Part shown: positions 6,379 through 14,761 of the stretch, one piece after another
How the letters are laid out: every line of letters begins with the position of its first letter
Position numbering within the stretch: position 1 is the stretch's first letter
Source of the DNA: an uncultured Mollicutes bacterium
Lineage (GTDB): Bacteria; Bacillota_I; Bacilli_A; RFN20; CAG-826
Length of the DNA: 15,486 nucleotides
Assembly (NCBI GenBank): GCA_937893635.1
Contig: CALBGF010000190.1
Location: forward strand, 1 to 15,486
Reading direction: 5' to 3'
Notes under the pieces: generated by a model
What the model was told of the DNA's origin: nothing
Databases searched by the model: none
The model's input: only the letters and a program-made list of their open reading frames with translations
Position numbers and translations under genes: made by a program

Positions 6379-8520
6379 TTATTCATTTGCTTGTTTTATT
6401 GATAAACCAATACGTTTTTTATTCACATCAACACTAATGACTTTAACTTTAACAATTTCATTAATATGAACAACATCTAAAGGATGTTTAACGAAATTAT
6501 TAGATAATTCAGAAATATGGACTAAACCATCTTGATGGACACCAATATCAACGAATACACCAAAATCCATAATATTACGTACTGTTCCTTTAAGAACCAT
6601 ACCAACCGCTAAATCCTTGATATCAATAACATCATTACGAAGTTCCGCAACTTCCACATCTTTTCTTGGATCTCTTCCTGGTTTAATTAATTCTTCAATA
6701 ATATCTGATAAAGTAGGTGCACCAACATTTAATCTTTTAGCATATTCATTTATATCAATATTTTTAAGAAGATTTTTTAAATCATCTGATCCTAAATCAT
6801 CCACAGAATGTTTTAATTCTTTTAATAAACTAATCGCAAAATGATAGCTTTCTGGGTGAACTGCGGTATTATCAAGTGGATATCCATTTCTAATTCTTAA
6901 GAATCCTGCACATTGTTCATAAGCTTTAGGTCCTAATTTATTAACTTTTAATAATTCTTCACGTGATTTAAATGGTCCGTTTTTCTCACGATAACTAACA
7001 ATAGATTGCGCTAAAGAACTAGAAATACCTGATACATATTCTAATAATGATGGTGAAGCTGTATTTAAATCAACACCAACACTATTAACAACATTTTCAA
7101 CAACGCCACCTAATACTTCGCCAAGACGTTTTTGATTCATATCATGTTGATATTGACCAACGCCAATAGCTTTAGGGTCAATTTTAACAAGTTCTGCAAG
7201 TGGATCTTGTAAACGTCTTGCTAAAGAAACTGCACTTCTTAAAGCAACATCATAATCAGGGAACTCTTTAGTTCCTAAAGGTGAAGCACTATAAACGGAG
7301 GCACCAGCTTCATTAACAATAACATAATCAATTTTGTGTGGTAATTCGGCTATTAATTCTCTTAAGAATGCTTCAGATTCTCTACCAGCTGTACCATTAC
7401 CTAAAGCAATCATATTAATATTGTGTTTATTAATTAATGATTTAATAATACGCTTTGCGCCTTCTATGTCTTTTTTAGGTTCAGTTGGATAACATACACC
7501 AGTATCAAGAACTTGACCAAATTCATCAACAACCGCTAATTTACAGCCTGTTCTAAAGCCTGGGTCAAATCCTAAAACAATACGATGTTCAACTGGAGCA
7601 ACCAAAAGTAATTGTTTTAAGTTTTCTTTAAACACAACCATTGATGTTTCTTCTGCTTTTTCAGTTAACTCATTACGAATTTCATTTTCTAAGCTTGGGA
7701 AAATTAAACGTTTATAAGCATCATCAATAGCCTCTAAAACATATTTAGATGAGTCCGTGTCTTTATTTACAATTTTAGATTTGATACGTCCTAATATTTC
7801 TTCATCATCAATAACAATACTTACTTTTAAGCATTTCATATTTTCGCCACGATTAATAGCTAACACGCGGTGTGGAGCAATACGATTAACTGCTTCTTCA
7901 TAATTCTTATACATATCAAATGTGCCCTTTTCATCTGGCTCATTCTCTACAGTTTTAATCTTACCAGTACGCATAATAAAGTCTCTAATTTGCTTACGAT
8001 ATTTTGGATCATCACTTACTTGTTCAGCAATAATATCTTCCGCCCCTTGAATAGCGTCTTCTACTGTTAAGACTTTCTTTTCTTCATTAATATATTTTTT
8101 AGCTTCTTCTAAAACCACAACGTCTTTATTTAATTCTAATAAAGTTTTAGCAAAAGGCGCTAAACCTTTTTCTTTTGCTACACTAGCACGTGTTTTCTTT
8201 TTAGGTTTAAATGGACGATAAATATCTTCTAATTCCGTCATTGTATGAGCGGCATTTAAGGAAGCCATAATTTCATCCGTCATAAAACCTTGTTCTGTGA
8301 TTGATTTAATAATTGTATCAAGTCTTTCATTAAAACCTTTAATATATTCTAAGCGTGTGTAAAATTTTCTTAATACTTCATCATCAAGACTACCTGTTAC
8401 TTCTTTACGATATCTAGCAATAAAAGGAATAGTGTTTCCTTCATCTAATAAGCCAATAACAGCATTTACTTGACTTTCTTTAATATTTAATTCTTCACTT
8501 AATGTTTTTACTATATCCAT
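6379..8520 (-). CDS. tex: Tex family S1 RNA-binding protein (transcription accessory protein)
   Basis: A 713-residue cytoplasmic nucleic-acid-binding protein, full length for the family. N-terminal helical domain with the family signature GNTIPFIARYRKEVTGSLDD (about 28-47); YqgF/RNase H-like domain starting LGFDPGFRTGCKLAVVDEFG; tandem helix-hairpin-helix region (SGISSSLAQSIVSYREKNG, VNKLGPKAYEQCAGFLR); and a C-terminal S1 domain (GMVLKGTVRNIMDFGVFVDI ... DGLVHISEL ... KRIGLSIK). I use the ATG at 8520 because GGAGG (8529-8533) lies eight bases ahead; the TTG at 8535, which would add five residues, overlaps that SD. The SD also contains the last codons and stop of the lipoprotein gene, so the two are coupled. 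Known roles of Tex homologues include transcription and ribosome-associated functions; which apply here is not shown. Confidence 0.97.
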   Translation of the reverse strand: MDIVKTLSEELNIKESQVNAVIGLLDEGNTIPFIARYRKEVTGSLDDEVLRKFYTRLEYIKGFNERLDTIIKSITEQGFMTDEIMASLNAAHTMTELEDIYRPFKPKKKTRASVAKEKGLAPFAKTLLELNKDVVVLEEAKKYINEEKKVLTVEDAIQGAEDIIAEQVSDDPKYRKQIRDFIMRTGKIKTVENEPDEKGTFDMYKNYEEAVNRIAPHRVLAINRGENMKCLKVSIVIDDEEILGRIKSKIVNKDTDSSKYVLEAIDDAYKRLIFPSLENEIRNELTEKAEETSMVVFKENLKQLLLVAPVEHRIVLGFDPGFRTGCKLAVVDEFGQVLDTGVCYPTEPKKDIEGAKRIIKSLINKHNINMIALGNGTAGRESEAFLRELIAELPHKIDYVIVNEAGASVYSASPLGTKEFPDYDVALRSAVSLARRLQDPLAELVKIDPKAIGVGQYQHDMNQKRLGEVLGGVVENVVNSVGVDLNTASPSLLEYVSGISSSLAQSIVSYREKNGPFKSREELLKVNKLGPKAYEQCAGFLRIRNGYPLDNTAVHPESYHFAISLLKELKHSVDDLGSDDLKNLLKNIDINEYAKRLNVGAPTLSDIIEELIKPGRDPRKDVEVAELRNDVIDIKDLAVGMVLKGTVRNIMDFGVFVDIGVHQDGLVHISELSNNFVKHPLDVVHINEIVKVKVISVDVNKKRIGLSIKQANE

Positions 8521-8525
8521 GATTT

Positions 8526-8535
8526 TTACCTCCAA
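8526..8535 (-). promoter_or_regulatory. tex ribosome binding site inside the lipoprotein stop region
   Basis: Minus strand TTGGAGGTAA: the GGAGG (8529-8533) is the tex SD, the TAA is the lipoprotein stop, and the TTG is the rival tex start that this SD rules out. The arrangement couples termination on the lipoprotein gene to initiation of tex. Confidence 0.8.
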
Positions 8536-8984
8536 TTATAGTCATAAAATATTTCTTGTCGCGTGTTAGAATTTTTATAAGAAAAAGCAATTTTCATTGT
8601 TGGTTTTTCTAAGTCACTTATAAAAGTAAAACGGACTTTAGTTTGGTCGCCTAATTTTTCTTTTACTGGTACTAAATTAAGTGTATCTTCGTTAAAAAAG
8701 CCAACATTTAACGCACTAATAGTGGCATCGCTAATTCTTTCATCTAACATTAAAATGGTGATATCTTCTAATCTTTCTTTGGCTTCTAAAAACATAATTT
8801 CAATTTTATACTGTGTATCTTTATATAAAGTTGATGTACCATTAATGGAAAAAGAAAGTTCATTAGAAACAACATAACTATGTGAATTAAGTTTTTCTAA
8901 TTGCTGATAATATAAGTCTTTTTTATTACTAGAAGAACATCCAAATAACAAAAAAACTATTGGTATTAATCTTGCTTTTTTCAT
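8526..8984 (-). CDS. Small lipoprotein of unknown function
   Basis: 152 residues. The N-terminus MKKARLIPIVFLLFGCSSS is a textbook lipoprotein signal: two lysines, a hydrophobic stretch and lipobox LLFGC with Cys16 as the lipid-modified residue, so the mature protein is tethered to the outer face of the membrane. The remainder alternates strands and charged turns (YVVSNELSFSI, YKIEIMFLEA, VRFTFISDLEKPTMKIAFSY), suggesting a single small beta-rich domain; no family recognised. The ATG at 8984 has GGTGAT six bases ahead; a TTG at 8996 would add four residues but overlaps that SD. Its last codons (TGG AGG TAA) form the SD of tex, so it is co-expressed with tex, an unusual pairing of surface and cytoplasmic proteins. 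Confidence 0.85.
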   Translation of the reverse strand: MKKARLIPIVFLLFGCSSSNKKDLYYQQLEKLNSHSYVVSNELSFSINGTSTLYKDTQYKIEIMFLEAKERLEDITILMLDERISDATISALNVGFFNEDTLNLVPVKEKLGDQTKVRFTFISDLEKPTMKIAFSYKNSNTRQEIFYDYNWR

Positions 8985-9070
8985 TCTTATCACCAATAGT
9001 TAGTTTATCATATTTACATTAAGATAAATAGTTTATTTTATTAAAAATTCGTATAATTTTAAGTAAATAA

Positions 9071-9259
9071 TTAATCACGAATTTTATAAATAATCATCGC
9101 CGAATATGAATAAATTTGATCTCCATCTGTCGTTAAAAAATGAGAGGTTTGATACTTAATATCAATGATGCTTGTATCCACTAATTTCTTGAGCAATTCA
9201 TTGATATTATTTTCTAAATCCTCTTCATTTTCTTCGTCTATTATTGCCACATTAATCAT
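9071..9259 (-). CDS. Small acidic protein, probably of the Cse60 (DUF2758-like) family
   Basis: 62 residues, soluble and acidic at the N-terminus. The layout MINVAIIDEENEEDLENNIN, then VDTSIIDIKYQTS, then QIYSYSAMIIYKI at the C-terminus closely resembles the Bacillus Cse60 family (short first strand, DLE-N-helix, V-IDIKY strand, final Q-I-Y-x-Y-S-A-M-I-I-Y strand). In Bacillus subtilis cse60 is sporulation-associated with unknown function; many relatives occur in organisms where sporulation is not implied. The family call is from memory of the pattern, not a search. ATG at 9259 is preceded by GGTGAT at a spacing of four. It lies 53 bases after the flavoprotein gene with no terminator between, so it likely belongs to the leuS gene run. 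Confidence 0.7.
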   Translation of the reverse strand: MINVAIIDEENEEDLENNINELLKKLVDTSIIDIKYQTSHFLTTDGDQIYSYSAMIIYKIRD

Positions 9260-9312
9260 TTTATCACCATGGCTATTGTAAACTTTTATATTTTAAAAAT
9301 TTGTCGAAATTA

Positions 9313-10509
9313 TTACTTTACTAAATTTCCCATTGCCAAGGCTATTTGGATGGAATAACCGCCAATAAGAGCGTCAACATCAACCATTTCTCCTACTATG
9401 TACATGTTAGGAACTAGTTTAGATTCCATATTTTTAGGATTAATTTCTTTAGTATCAATTCCACCACTAGTAACAATAGCTTCTTCAATTGGCGCTAATT
9501 TAAGGAAAGTTAACGGAAAATGTTTCAAATATTTTATAAACCCTTTACGCATTTCTTTGGTAACTGCATTACATGGTAAATTATCTTTAATATTGAGTTC
9601 ACTTAATATTACCGAACTAACTAAGTAAGGAACAAACGCCGTTAAAGTACGAGATATTTCACGATTACTATTAGCCATAAATTTTTGAACAAGTAATTTA
9701 TCTAATTCTTCTTCGTTTACTCCTACTTTGAAATCTAATTCCATATTAGTGATTTCTTCGCGGTTAATGTAACTAGACATATTTTTAACAACATGCCCGC
9801 TAATACGATCTTTATAAAATTTAATATTGCCATTTAAAGATTTTGAAAAGTTTTTACCAACTACTTTAAAACCAATTCCATCAAAAGAAAAACCATCTAA
9901 TTTTTCTAGAAATTTATCTTTTAAATAAATATCACATAAGCTTGATCGAATCGGAACAATTGTATGTCCAAATTCTTTAGCAAATAAATAACCATTACCT
10001 GTACTGCCAGTTAATGGATAACTTTTTCCGCCACAAGCCAAAACTAATTTGTCAGACACAAAAGCATTATGCGGAACTTCCACTACGAATTTGTTATCTT
10101 CTTTATAAACTTTACTTACTTTATTATTAAGTAAAAATTTCACATTATACTTTTGGCATTCATTAACTAAAGCATCAACTATTGTTTGGGATTTTAAAGA
10201 TTTAGGATAGACACGATTATCTTCTTCAATAGTTGATTCTACGCCTAATGAAGCAAAGAAATCTACCGCATCTTGACTAGAAAAGTGATATAAAGCTGTT
10301 TTTAAAAAATTAGCATTTCGAACAACACCTTTTAAAAAGTCGTTAACTGGTAATAGTTTAGTATAATTACATTTACCATTACCAGTAATCAATAGCTTTT
10401 TACCTATTTTTTCATTGCCATCAATAACAATTACATCAACATTTTCTTTAGCTAGCGATAGAGCCGCCATCAAGCCACTAGGACCGCTTCCTATAACAAT
10501 GGCGTTCAT
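9313..10509 (-). CDS. HI0933/BaiN-family FAD-dependent oxidoreductase
   Basis: 398 residues. An N-terminal Rossmann FAD-binding motif (AIVIGSGPSGLMAALSLA, residues 3-20) is followed by the family signature GNEKIGKKLLITGNGKCNYT (about 31-50). Later come LACGGKSYPLTGSTGNGYLFAKEFGH in the second part of the FAD fold and, near the end, YIVGEMVDVDALIGGYSIQ, the second conserved flavin-contact block. Length is normal. The family is often annotated as NAD(P)/FAD-dependent oxidoreductase or aminoacetone oxidase-like; the bile-acid reductase BaiN belongs to it, but the substrate here cannot be told from sequence. The ATG overlaps the leuS stop (TAATG), so the two are translated in tandem. Confidence 0.88.
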   Translation of the reverse strand: MNAIVIGSGPSGLMAALSLAKENVDVIVIDGNEKIGKKLLITGNGKCNYTKLLPVNDFLKGVVRNANFLKTALYHFSSQDAVDFFASLGVESTIEEDNRVYPKSLKSQTIVDALVNECQKYNVKFLLNNKVSKVYKEDNKFVVEVPHNAFVSDKLVLACGGKSYPLTGSTGNGYLFAKEFGHTIVPIRSSLCDIYLKDKFLEKLDGFSFDGIGFKVVGKNFSKSLNGNIKFYKDRISGHVVKNMSSYINREEITNMELDFKVGVNEEELDKLLVQKFMANSNREISRTLTAFVPYLVSSVILSELNIKDNLPCNAVTKEMRKGFIKYLKHFPLTFLKLAPIEEAIVTSGGIDTKEINPKNMESKLVPNMYIVGEMVDVDALIGGYSIQIALAMGNLVK

Positions 10510-12905
10510 TAGTTAGCCACCACACTAACGATTTTATTTTTAATTACGATAACTTTACGAACTGTAAGTCCGGTAGTGTGTTTTATAACATTTGGTGCAG
10601 ATAATGCCGCATTACGAATTTCTTCTTCACTAGCATCAACACTTACGACAATGGTATCACGAACTTTACCATTAACTTGAACCGCTAAAGTCATTTCTTT
10701 TTTCACTAATTTAGCTTCATCACATTTTGGCCATGGCTCATAAGCGATAGTATTGTTATGACCTAATTTCTCCCACATTTCTTCGCCAACATGAGGAATT
10801 ATACAACTAATCATTTTTACAAATCCTTCTGCGTATTCACGTGGTAATTTATTGACACGATATACTTCATTAATAAATATCATCATTTGTGATATAGCGG
10901 TATTAAATGCTAAGTTTTCATAATCTTCAGTAACTTTCTTTACTGTTTGGTGATAAATCATATCAAGTTCTTTTACTTCTTCATCAACGATAATATTAGC
11001 ATCAACAATAATACGATATACACGATCAATAAATTTATGAGCACCTTCTACTCCTTGATTTGACCAAGGTTTACTTGCTTCAAGAGGTCCCATAAACATT
11101 TCATATAATCTTAACGTATCAGCGCCATGGTCACGCACAATATCACTTGGATTAACCACATACTCAGGGAATCTTTTACCCATTTTAATGCCATTAGTGC
11201 CTAAAATCATACCTTGGTGCACTAATTTTTTGAAAGGTTCATCAAAAGAAATATAGCCCTTATTATGTAAGAATTTGGTCCAAATACGGGAATAAATTAA
11301 GTGACCTACTGCGTGTTCTGGTCCACCAATATATAAATCAACTGGTAACCAGTGATCTAATAATTTCTTATCAGCAAAACATTTGTCATTATTTGGATCA
11401 ACATAACGCATAAAGTACCAACTTGATCCTGCTGAACCAGGCATTGTCGAAGTTTCACGTACTCCTTTGATACCATTATGATCATATTGTTTCCATGTAG
11501 TAGCGTTTTCTAAAGGTGCTTTGCCATTTTTTCCGCGATAATCATCAAGTTCTGGTAAAACTAAAGGAAGTTCATCATCACTTAATGGATAAATCTTTCC
11601 ATCATAACCATGTACTACTGGAACTGGTTCACCCCAATAACGTTGACGAGCAAAAATCCATTCACGGAATTTAAAGTTAACTTTCTTTTCACCAATTTTA
11701 TTTACGCTTAAATATTCAAGCATTTTCTTAATAGCGTCTTCTTTATTTAAGCCATTTAAGAAACCAGAATTAATATGTATGCCATCTTGAGTATAAGCTT
11801 CTTTAGTAATATCTCCGCCTTCTAAAACTGGAATAATTTCTAGATTAAACTTTTTAGCAAAAGCATAGTCTCTTTCATCATGTGCAGGCACGGCCATAAT
11901 AGCGCCAGTGCCATAAGTAGATAAAACATAATCCGAAATGTAAATTGGAATATGTTTGTTATTAACTGGGTTAATGGCATACTTTCCAATAAAGCAACCA
12001 GTTTTTTCTTTATTTAAAGACGTTCTTTCTAATTCAGACTTTTTACTAGATGCTTTAATGTATTCTTCAACTTCATCTTTTTTATCTTCACTAACTATTT
12101 TTCTTACTAAAGGATGTTCAGGAGACAAAACGCAATATGTTGCACCAAATAAGGTATCACAACGTGTTGTAAATACCACAAAACTTTCATCACTATCCCC
12201 TACTTTAAAAGTAACAAGCGCTCCTTCACTTCTTCCAATCCAGTTACGTTGCATTTCTTTAGTTGATTCTGGCCAATCAATACGATTAAGTCCTTCTAAT
12301 AATTGATCACCAAAACTAGCTTGGTCAATAACCCATTGCTTTAAGTTTTTACGAATTACTGGGTATCCGCCACGTTCGGATTTTCCATCAATTACTTCAT
12401 CATTAGATAGAACAGTTCCTAATTCTTCACACCAGTTTACTGGCATATCAATGTATTTAGCGTATCTTGCTAAATAAAGTTGTTTAAAAATCCATTGTGT
12501 CCATTTATAAAATTTTGGATCACTTGTTACAATTGTTTTGCTCCAATCGTAATCAAAACCTAATTCTTTTAATTGCTTAGTAAATGTAGCAATATTAGCT
12601 TCAGTAAATCCTTCTGGATGATGATTGGTTTTAATTGCATATTGTTCTGCTGGTAAACCAAATGAATCATATCCCATTGGATGAAGGACATTAAATCCTT
12701 GCATTCTTTTCATTCTTGAAACAATGTCAGTTGCGGTATATCCTTCTGGGTGTCCAGCATGTAAACCAACACCAGATGGATAAGGGAACATATCAAGAGC
12801 GTAAAACTTTGGTTTAGAAAAATCATAAACATCTGTTTTAAATGTTTGATTTTCTTCCCAATATTTTTGCCATTTCTTTTCTACTGCAGCAAAATCATAT
12901 CCCAT
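10509..12905 (-). CDS. leuS: Leucyl-tRNA synthetase
   Basis: 798 residues, class Ia synthetase that charges tRNA-Leu in the cytoplasm. The catalytic HIGH box is HAGH at 49-52 in [17 protein letters not shown]. The CP1 editing domain is present ([17 protein letters not shown] and [15 protein letters not shown]), so hydrolytic proofreading is expected. Then [20 protein letters not shown], and the leucine-specific C-terminal domain ([14 protein letters not shown]). The usual KMSKS catalytic loop reads KMGKR (574-578) in [20 protein letters not shown]; the first and fourth positions (both Lys) are kept. Length is slightly short but normal. It is expressed from a good promoter with a structured leader, and the SD AGGAGGA (12915-12921) is nine bases before the ATG. 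First gene of a packed run continuing to tex. Confidence 0.98.
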   Translation of the reverse strand: MGYDFAAVEKKWQKYWEENQTFKTDVYDFSKPKFYALDMFPYPSGVGLHAGHPEGYTATDIVSRMKRMQGFNVLHPMGYDSFGLPAEQYAIKTNHHPEGFTEANIATFTKQLKELGFDYDWSKTIVTSDPKFYKWTQWIFKQLYLARYAKYIDMPVNWCEELGTVLSNDEVIDGKSERGGYPVIRKNLKQWVIDQASFGDQLLEGLNRIDWPESTKEMQRNWIGRSEGALVTFKVGDSDESFVVFTTRCDTLFGATYCVLSPEHPLVRKIVSEDKKDEVEEYIKASSKKSELERTSLNKEKTGCFIGKYAINPVNNKHIPIYISDYVLSTYGTGAIMAVPAHDERDYAFAKKFNLEIIPVLEGGDITKEAYTQDGIHINSGFLNGLNKEDAIKKMLEYLSVNKIGEKKVNFKFREWIFARQRYWGEPVPVVHGYDGKIYPLSDDELPLVLPELDDYRGKNGKAPLENATTWKQYDHNGIKGVRETSTMPGSAGSSWYFMRYVDPNNDKCFADKKLLDHWLPVDLYIGGPEHAVGHLIYSRIWTKFLHNKGYISFDEPFKKLVHQGMILGTNGIKMGKRFPEYVVNPSDIVRDHGADTLRLYEMFMGPLEASKPWSNQGVEGAHKFIDRVYRIIVDANIIVDEEVKELDMIYHQTVKKVTEDYENLAFNTAISQMMIFINEVYRVNKLPREYAEGFVKMISCIIPHVGEEMWEKLGHNNTIAYEPWPKCDEAKLVKKEMTLAVQVNGKVRDTIVVSVDASEEEIRNAALSAPNVIKHTTGLTVRKVIVIKNKIVSVVAN

Positions 12906-12921
12906 AATTTGAAATCCTCCT

Positions 12922-12986
12922 AAAAAACAAAACGCCCCATTAAGGACGTTAGATATTTAAAAATAGTTAATTATTATTAACGCCAT
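12922..12986 (-). promoter_or_regulatory. leuS leader with attenuator-like competing hairpins
   Basis: On the minus strand the stem AACGTCC/GGGCGTT (12944-12950 with 12931-12937, one G-T pair, 6-base loop) is followed by TTTTGTTTTTT and then directly by the leuS SD: an intrinsic terminator in the 5' leader. Upstream, GGCGTTA (12978-12984) can pair with TAACGTC (12945-12951), one wobble, which would block that terminator. A 9-codon open frame (MALIIINYF, 12957-12986) starts at about the predicted transcript start. The T-box core bulge sequence is absent. Conditional termination is inferred from structure only. Confidence 0.5.
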
Positions 12987-12990
12987 AGAT

Positions 12991-13019
12991 ATTATTACTT
13001 TTATAAAAAGTAAAGTCAA
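12991..13019 (-). promoter_or_regulatory. leuS promoter
   Basis: Minus strand TTGACT (13014-13019, 5 of 6), a 17-base spacer and AATAAT (12991-12996, 5 of 6). Transcription would begin near 12984, giving a leader of about 80 bases that contains the hairpins described separately. The spacer holds the inverted repeat ACTTTT-ATA-AAAAGT (12997-13011). Confidence 0.75.
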
Positions 13020-13042
13020 CAATTTTTACTTATATTAAAAGT
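12997..13042. repeat. Two copies of an ACTT-N7-AAGT inverted repeat between leuS and the cyclophilin gene
   Basis: Copies lie at 12997-13011 (ACTTTTATAAAAAGT) and 13028-13042 (ACTTATATTAAAAGT), 31 bases apart, about three helical turns, bracketing the leuS -35 box in a divergent intergenic region. They could be paired operator half-sites. The low sequence complexity makes chance a serious alternative. Confidence 0.25.
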
Positions 13043-13061
13043 ATAATTTATGGATTTATTA

Positions 13062-13070
13062 TGCTATAAT
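13062..13070 (+). promoter_or_regulatory. Extended -10 promoter of the cyclophilin gene
   Basis: TGCTATAAT: a perfect TATAAT (13065-13070) with the TGn extension, which compensates for the lack of a good -35. The predicted start is near 13077 and the SD AGAAGGA is at 13081-13087, seven bases from the ATG. A second TATAAT at 13042-13047 might be an alternative -10. Confidence 0.65.
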
Positions 13071-13093
13071 TTGTTTCGAAAGAAGGAAAAACT

Positions 13094-13600
13094 ATGATTA
13101 TTATTAATGTTAAAAACTATGGAAAAATCGAATTGGAATTAGATTATAAAAATGCCCCTAATACATGCGCTAATTTTGTAAGCCTTGCAAGATGCAATTT
13201 TTATAATGGATTAACTTTCCACCGTGTAATTAAAGGATTTATGATTCAAGGCGGTTGTCCAATTGGAAATGGAACAGGTGACCCTAATTACACTATTAAA
13301 GGTGAATTCAAACATAATGGATTTAATAACGAATTAAGTCATAAACGCGGTGTTATATCTATGGCTCGTGCTATGAACAAAGATTCAGCAGGAAGTCAAT
13401 TTTTTATCATGCATAAAGATGGTGAATTTTTAGATGGTGATTATGCAGCTTTTGGTAAAGTAATTGAAGGCATTGAAGTTGTTGACGCTATTGCTCGTGT
13501 TAGAACTTCTCCTAGTGATCGTCCTTATGAACCAGTTGTTATTGAAAGCATCGAAGTAATTGATGAACCAGATAATAAAGTGGAAAAATTAGAAAAATAA
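13094..13600 (+). CDS. Cyclophilin-type peptidyl-prolyl cis-trans isomerase
   Basis: 168 residues, the only plus-strand gene. A short bacterial-type cyclophilin: catalytic [13 protein letters not shown] (42-54, with Arg44 and Gln52), then [20 protein letters not shown] (85-104, with the substrate-contact FF at 103-104) and [11 protein letters not shown] (116-126). No signal peptide or lipobox, so it acts in the cytoplasm, isomerising Xaa-Pro bonds during folding. A charged tail of about 13 residues ([12 protein letters not shown]) follows the domain. It has its own extended -10 promoter divergent from leuS. Its last codons overlap the 3' end of the converging aminotransferase gene by 12 bp, leaving no room for a terminator in between. 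Confidence 0.95.
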   Translation: MIIINVKNYGKIELELDYKNAPNTCANFVSLARCNFYNGLTFHRVIKGFMIQGGCPIGNGTGDPNYTIKGEFKHNGFNNELSHKRGVISMARAMNKDSAGSQFFIMHKDGEFLDGDYAAFGKVIEGIEVVDAIARVRTSPSDRPYEPVVIESIEVIDEPDNKVEKLEK

Positions 13601-14761
13601 TAAATCTAAACGATTTTTAAATTCTTGAATAAACTTTTCTTCGTCATCCGTGACATAAGTCATGGAAATGCGAATATAATGACCTTCTTCATCATAAGGA
13701 ATAGTCATTATTCCAAAATTTTCTAATAAGTACATTGCAAATTCTTTAGCACTATGAAATACATGTCCTTTAATTTCTGAAGGAATTTTAACATAAAGAT
13801 AAAAAGTTGCGTAAGGAATATATGCGTATAAGCCGTGTTCAAATAGAATCATGGCTATTTTTTTCATTCTTTTTAAGTATAAATTGCTTAACTCTTCACT
13901 TATCTCATCGTGATCTAAGGCAACAGATGCCGCTAATTGGATTGGGATATATTGGCCACTATCAAAGTTATTTTTAAGTTCTTTAATCATATTAAGTAGC
14001 TTTTCATTTCCGGCTACAAATCCAATACGAAATCCAGTCATGTTATGGCTTTTAGATAACGTGTATATTTCAATTCCGACATCTTTTGCTCCATCTATAC
14101 TTAAAAAAGCAGTTGGTTTTTGATAATGAATTCCAATATAAGCAGCATCATTTACAATAATAAAATGATATTTTTTAGCGTATTTTATCGCTTCTTTATA
14201 AAATTTTTCATCAACAGTTGTGCCCGTAGGATTATGAGGAAAATTCAAATTAAGGATTTTCGTCTTTTTCCAAATATCTTCACTAATACTAGTTAAATCC
14301 AGACAAAAATCATTTTCTTCTTTAAGAGATAAATAAGCAATATGCGCTCCTTTTAATTCAGCGGAACGTTCTAAAATTACATAACTTGGTTTAAGTGTTA
14401 CGACATAATCATCTTCATTCAGGAACATGAAAGGTAACATAGCTAATAAAGATTTTGCTCCCATAATATGAGTGATTTCTTTATCATTTACTTCTACATC
14501 AAAATTACGTTTTAAATAAGAAATTGCACTATCAATAAAACGTGTTTTATCGTTATCGGCATATTTATGATATTTAGAATCATCTAAATTATTTTTAAGT
14601 GCATCTAAAATAAGTTGATTTGGCATAGATTTTTCTTCTCCTACACCAAAGTCCATTAATTTCATTGGTCCATTATAATTAGCTTTTAATTTTAAAATTT
14701 CTTGAAATCGATTATAAAATATTTTGTCAAAATCTTTAATTATTAAATCATTAAAGTCCAT
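13589..14761 (-). CDS. dapL: PLP-dependent aminotransferase, probably LL-diaminopimelate aminotransferase (DapL-like)
   Basis: 390 residues, fold-type I aminotransferase class I/II. Seen: NFPHNPTGT (173-181, with Asn177), NDAAY (204-208, with the pyridine-contact Asp205), the Schiff-base lysine in [15 protein letters not shown] (Lys237, with Arg245 contacting phosphate), and an arginine near the C-terminus (HYIRISM) that should bind the substrate carboxylate. The class contains many specificities. The dapF gene overlapping upstream points to LL-DAP aminotransferase, which makes LL-DAP directly from tetrahydrodipicolinate; a succinyl/acetyl-DAP or aspartate aminotransferase cannot be excluded. 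The ATG at 14761 is chosen for its SD AAAGGAG (14771-14777) nine bases ahead; a start at 14800 would lie far inside dapF. Confidence 0.82.
   Translation of the reverse strand: MDFNDLIIKDFDKIFYNRFQEILKLKANYNGPMKLMDFGVGEEKSMPNQLILDALKNNLDDSKYHKYADNDKTRFIDSAISYLKRNFDVEVNDKEITHIMGAKSLLAMLPFMFLNEDDYVVTLKPSYVILERSAELKGAHIAYLSLKEENDFCLDLTSISEDIWKKTKILNLNFPHNPTGTTVDEKFYKEAIKYAKKYHFIIVNDAAYIGIHYQKPTAFLSIDGAKDVGIEIYTLSKSHNMTGFRIGFVAGNEKLLNMIKELKNNFDSGQYIPIQLAASVALDHDEISEELSNLYLKRMKKIAMILFEHGLYAYIPYATFYLYVKIPSEIKGHVFHSAKEFAMYLLENFGIMTIPYDEEGHYIRISMTYVTDDEEKFIQEFKNRLDLLFF

Noticed and set aside
9043..9060. AAAATT-CGTAT-AATTTT inverted repeat as terminator between the Cse60-like gene and the lipoprotein
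   Set aside because: The stem is all A/T, six pairs long and without a proper T-run; too weak to call.
9260..9312. Promoter with TCGACA -35 before the Cse60-like gene
   Set aside because: No -10 box lies at 16-18 bases; the nearest candidates are at 11 or 21.
11956..12306. 116-residue plus-strand open frame inside leuS
   Set aside because: It is the antisense of a well-conserved synthetase region, with no SD and no recognisable protein; the same applies to plus-strand frames inside tex and the flavoprotein.
12906..12986. T-box riboswitch upstream of leuS
   Set aside because: The leader is only about 80 bases and lacks the conserved antiterminator bulge sequence and stem I; only a terminator-like hairpin is present.
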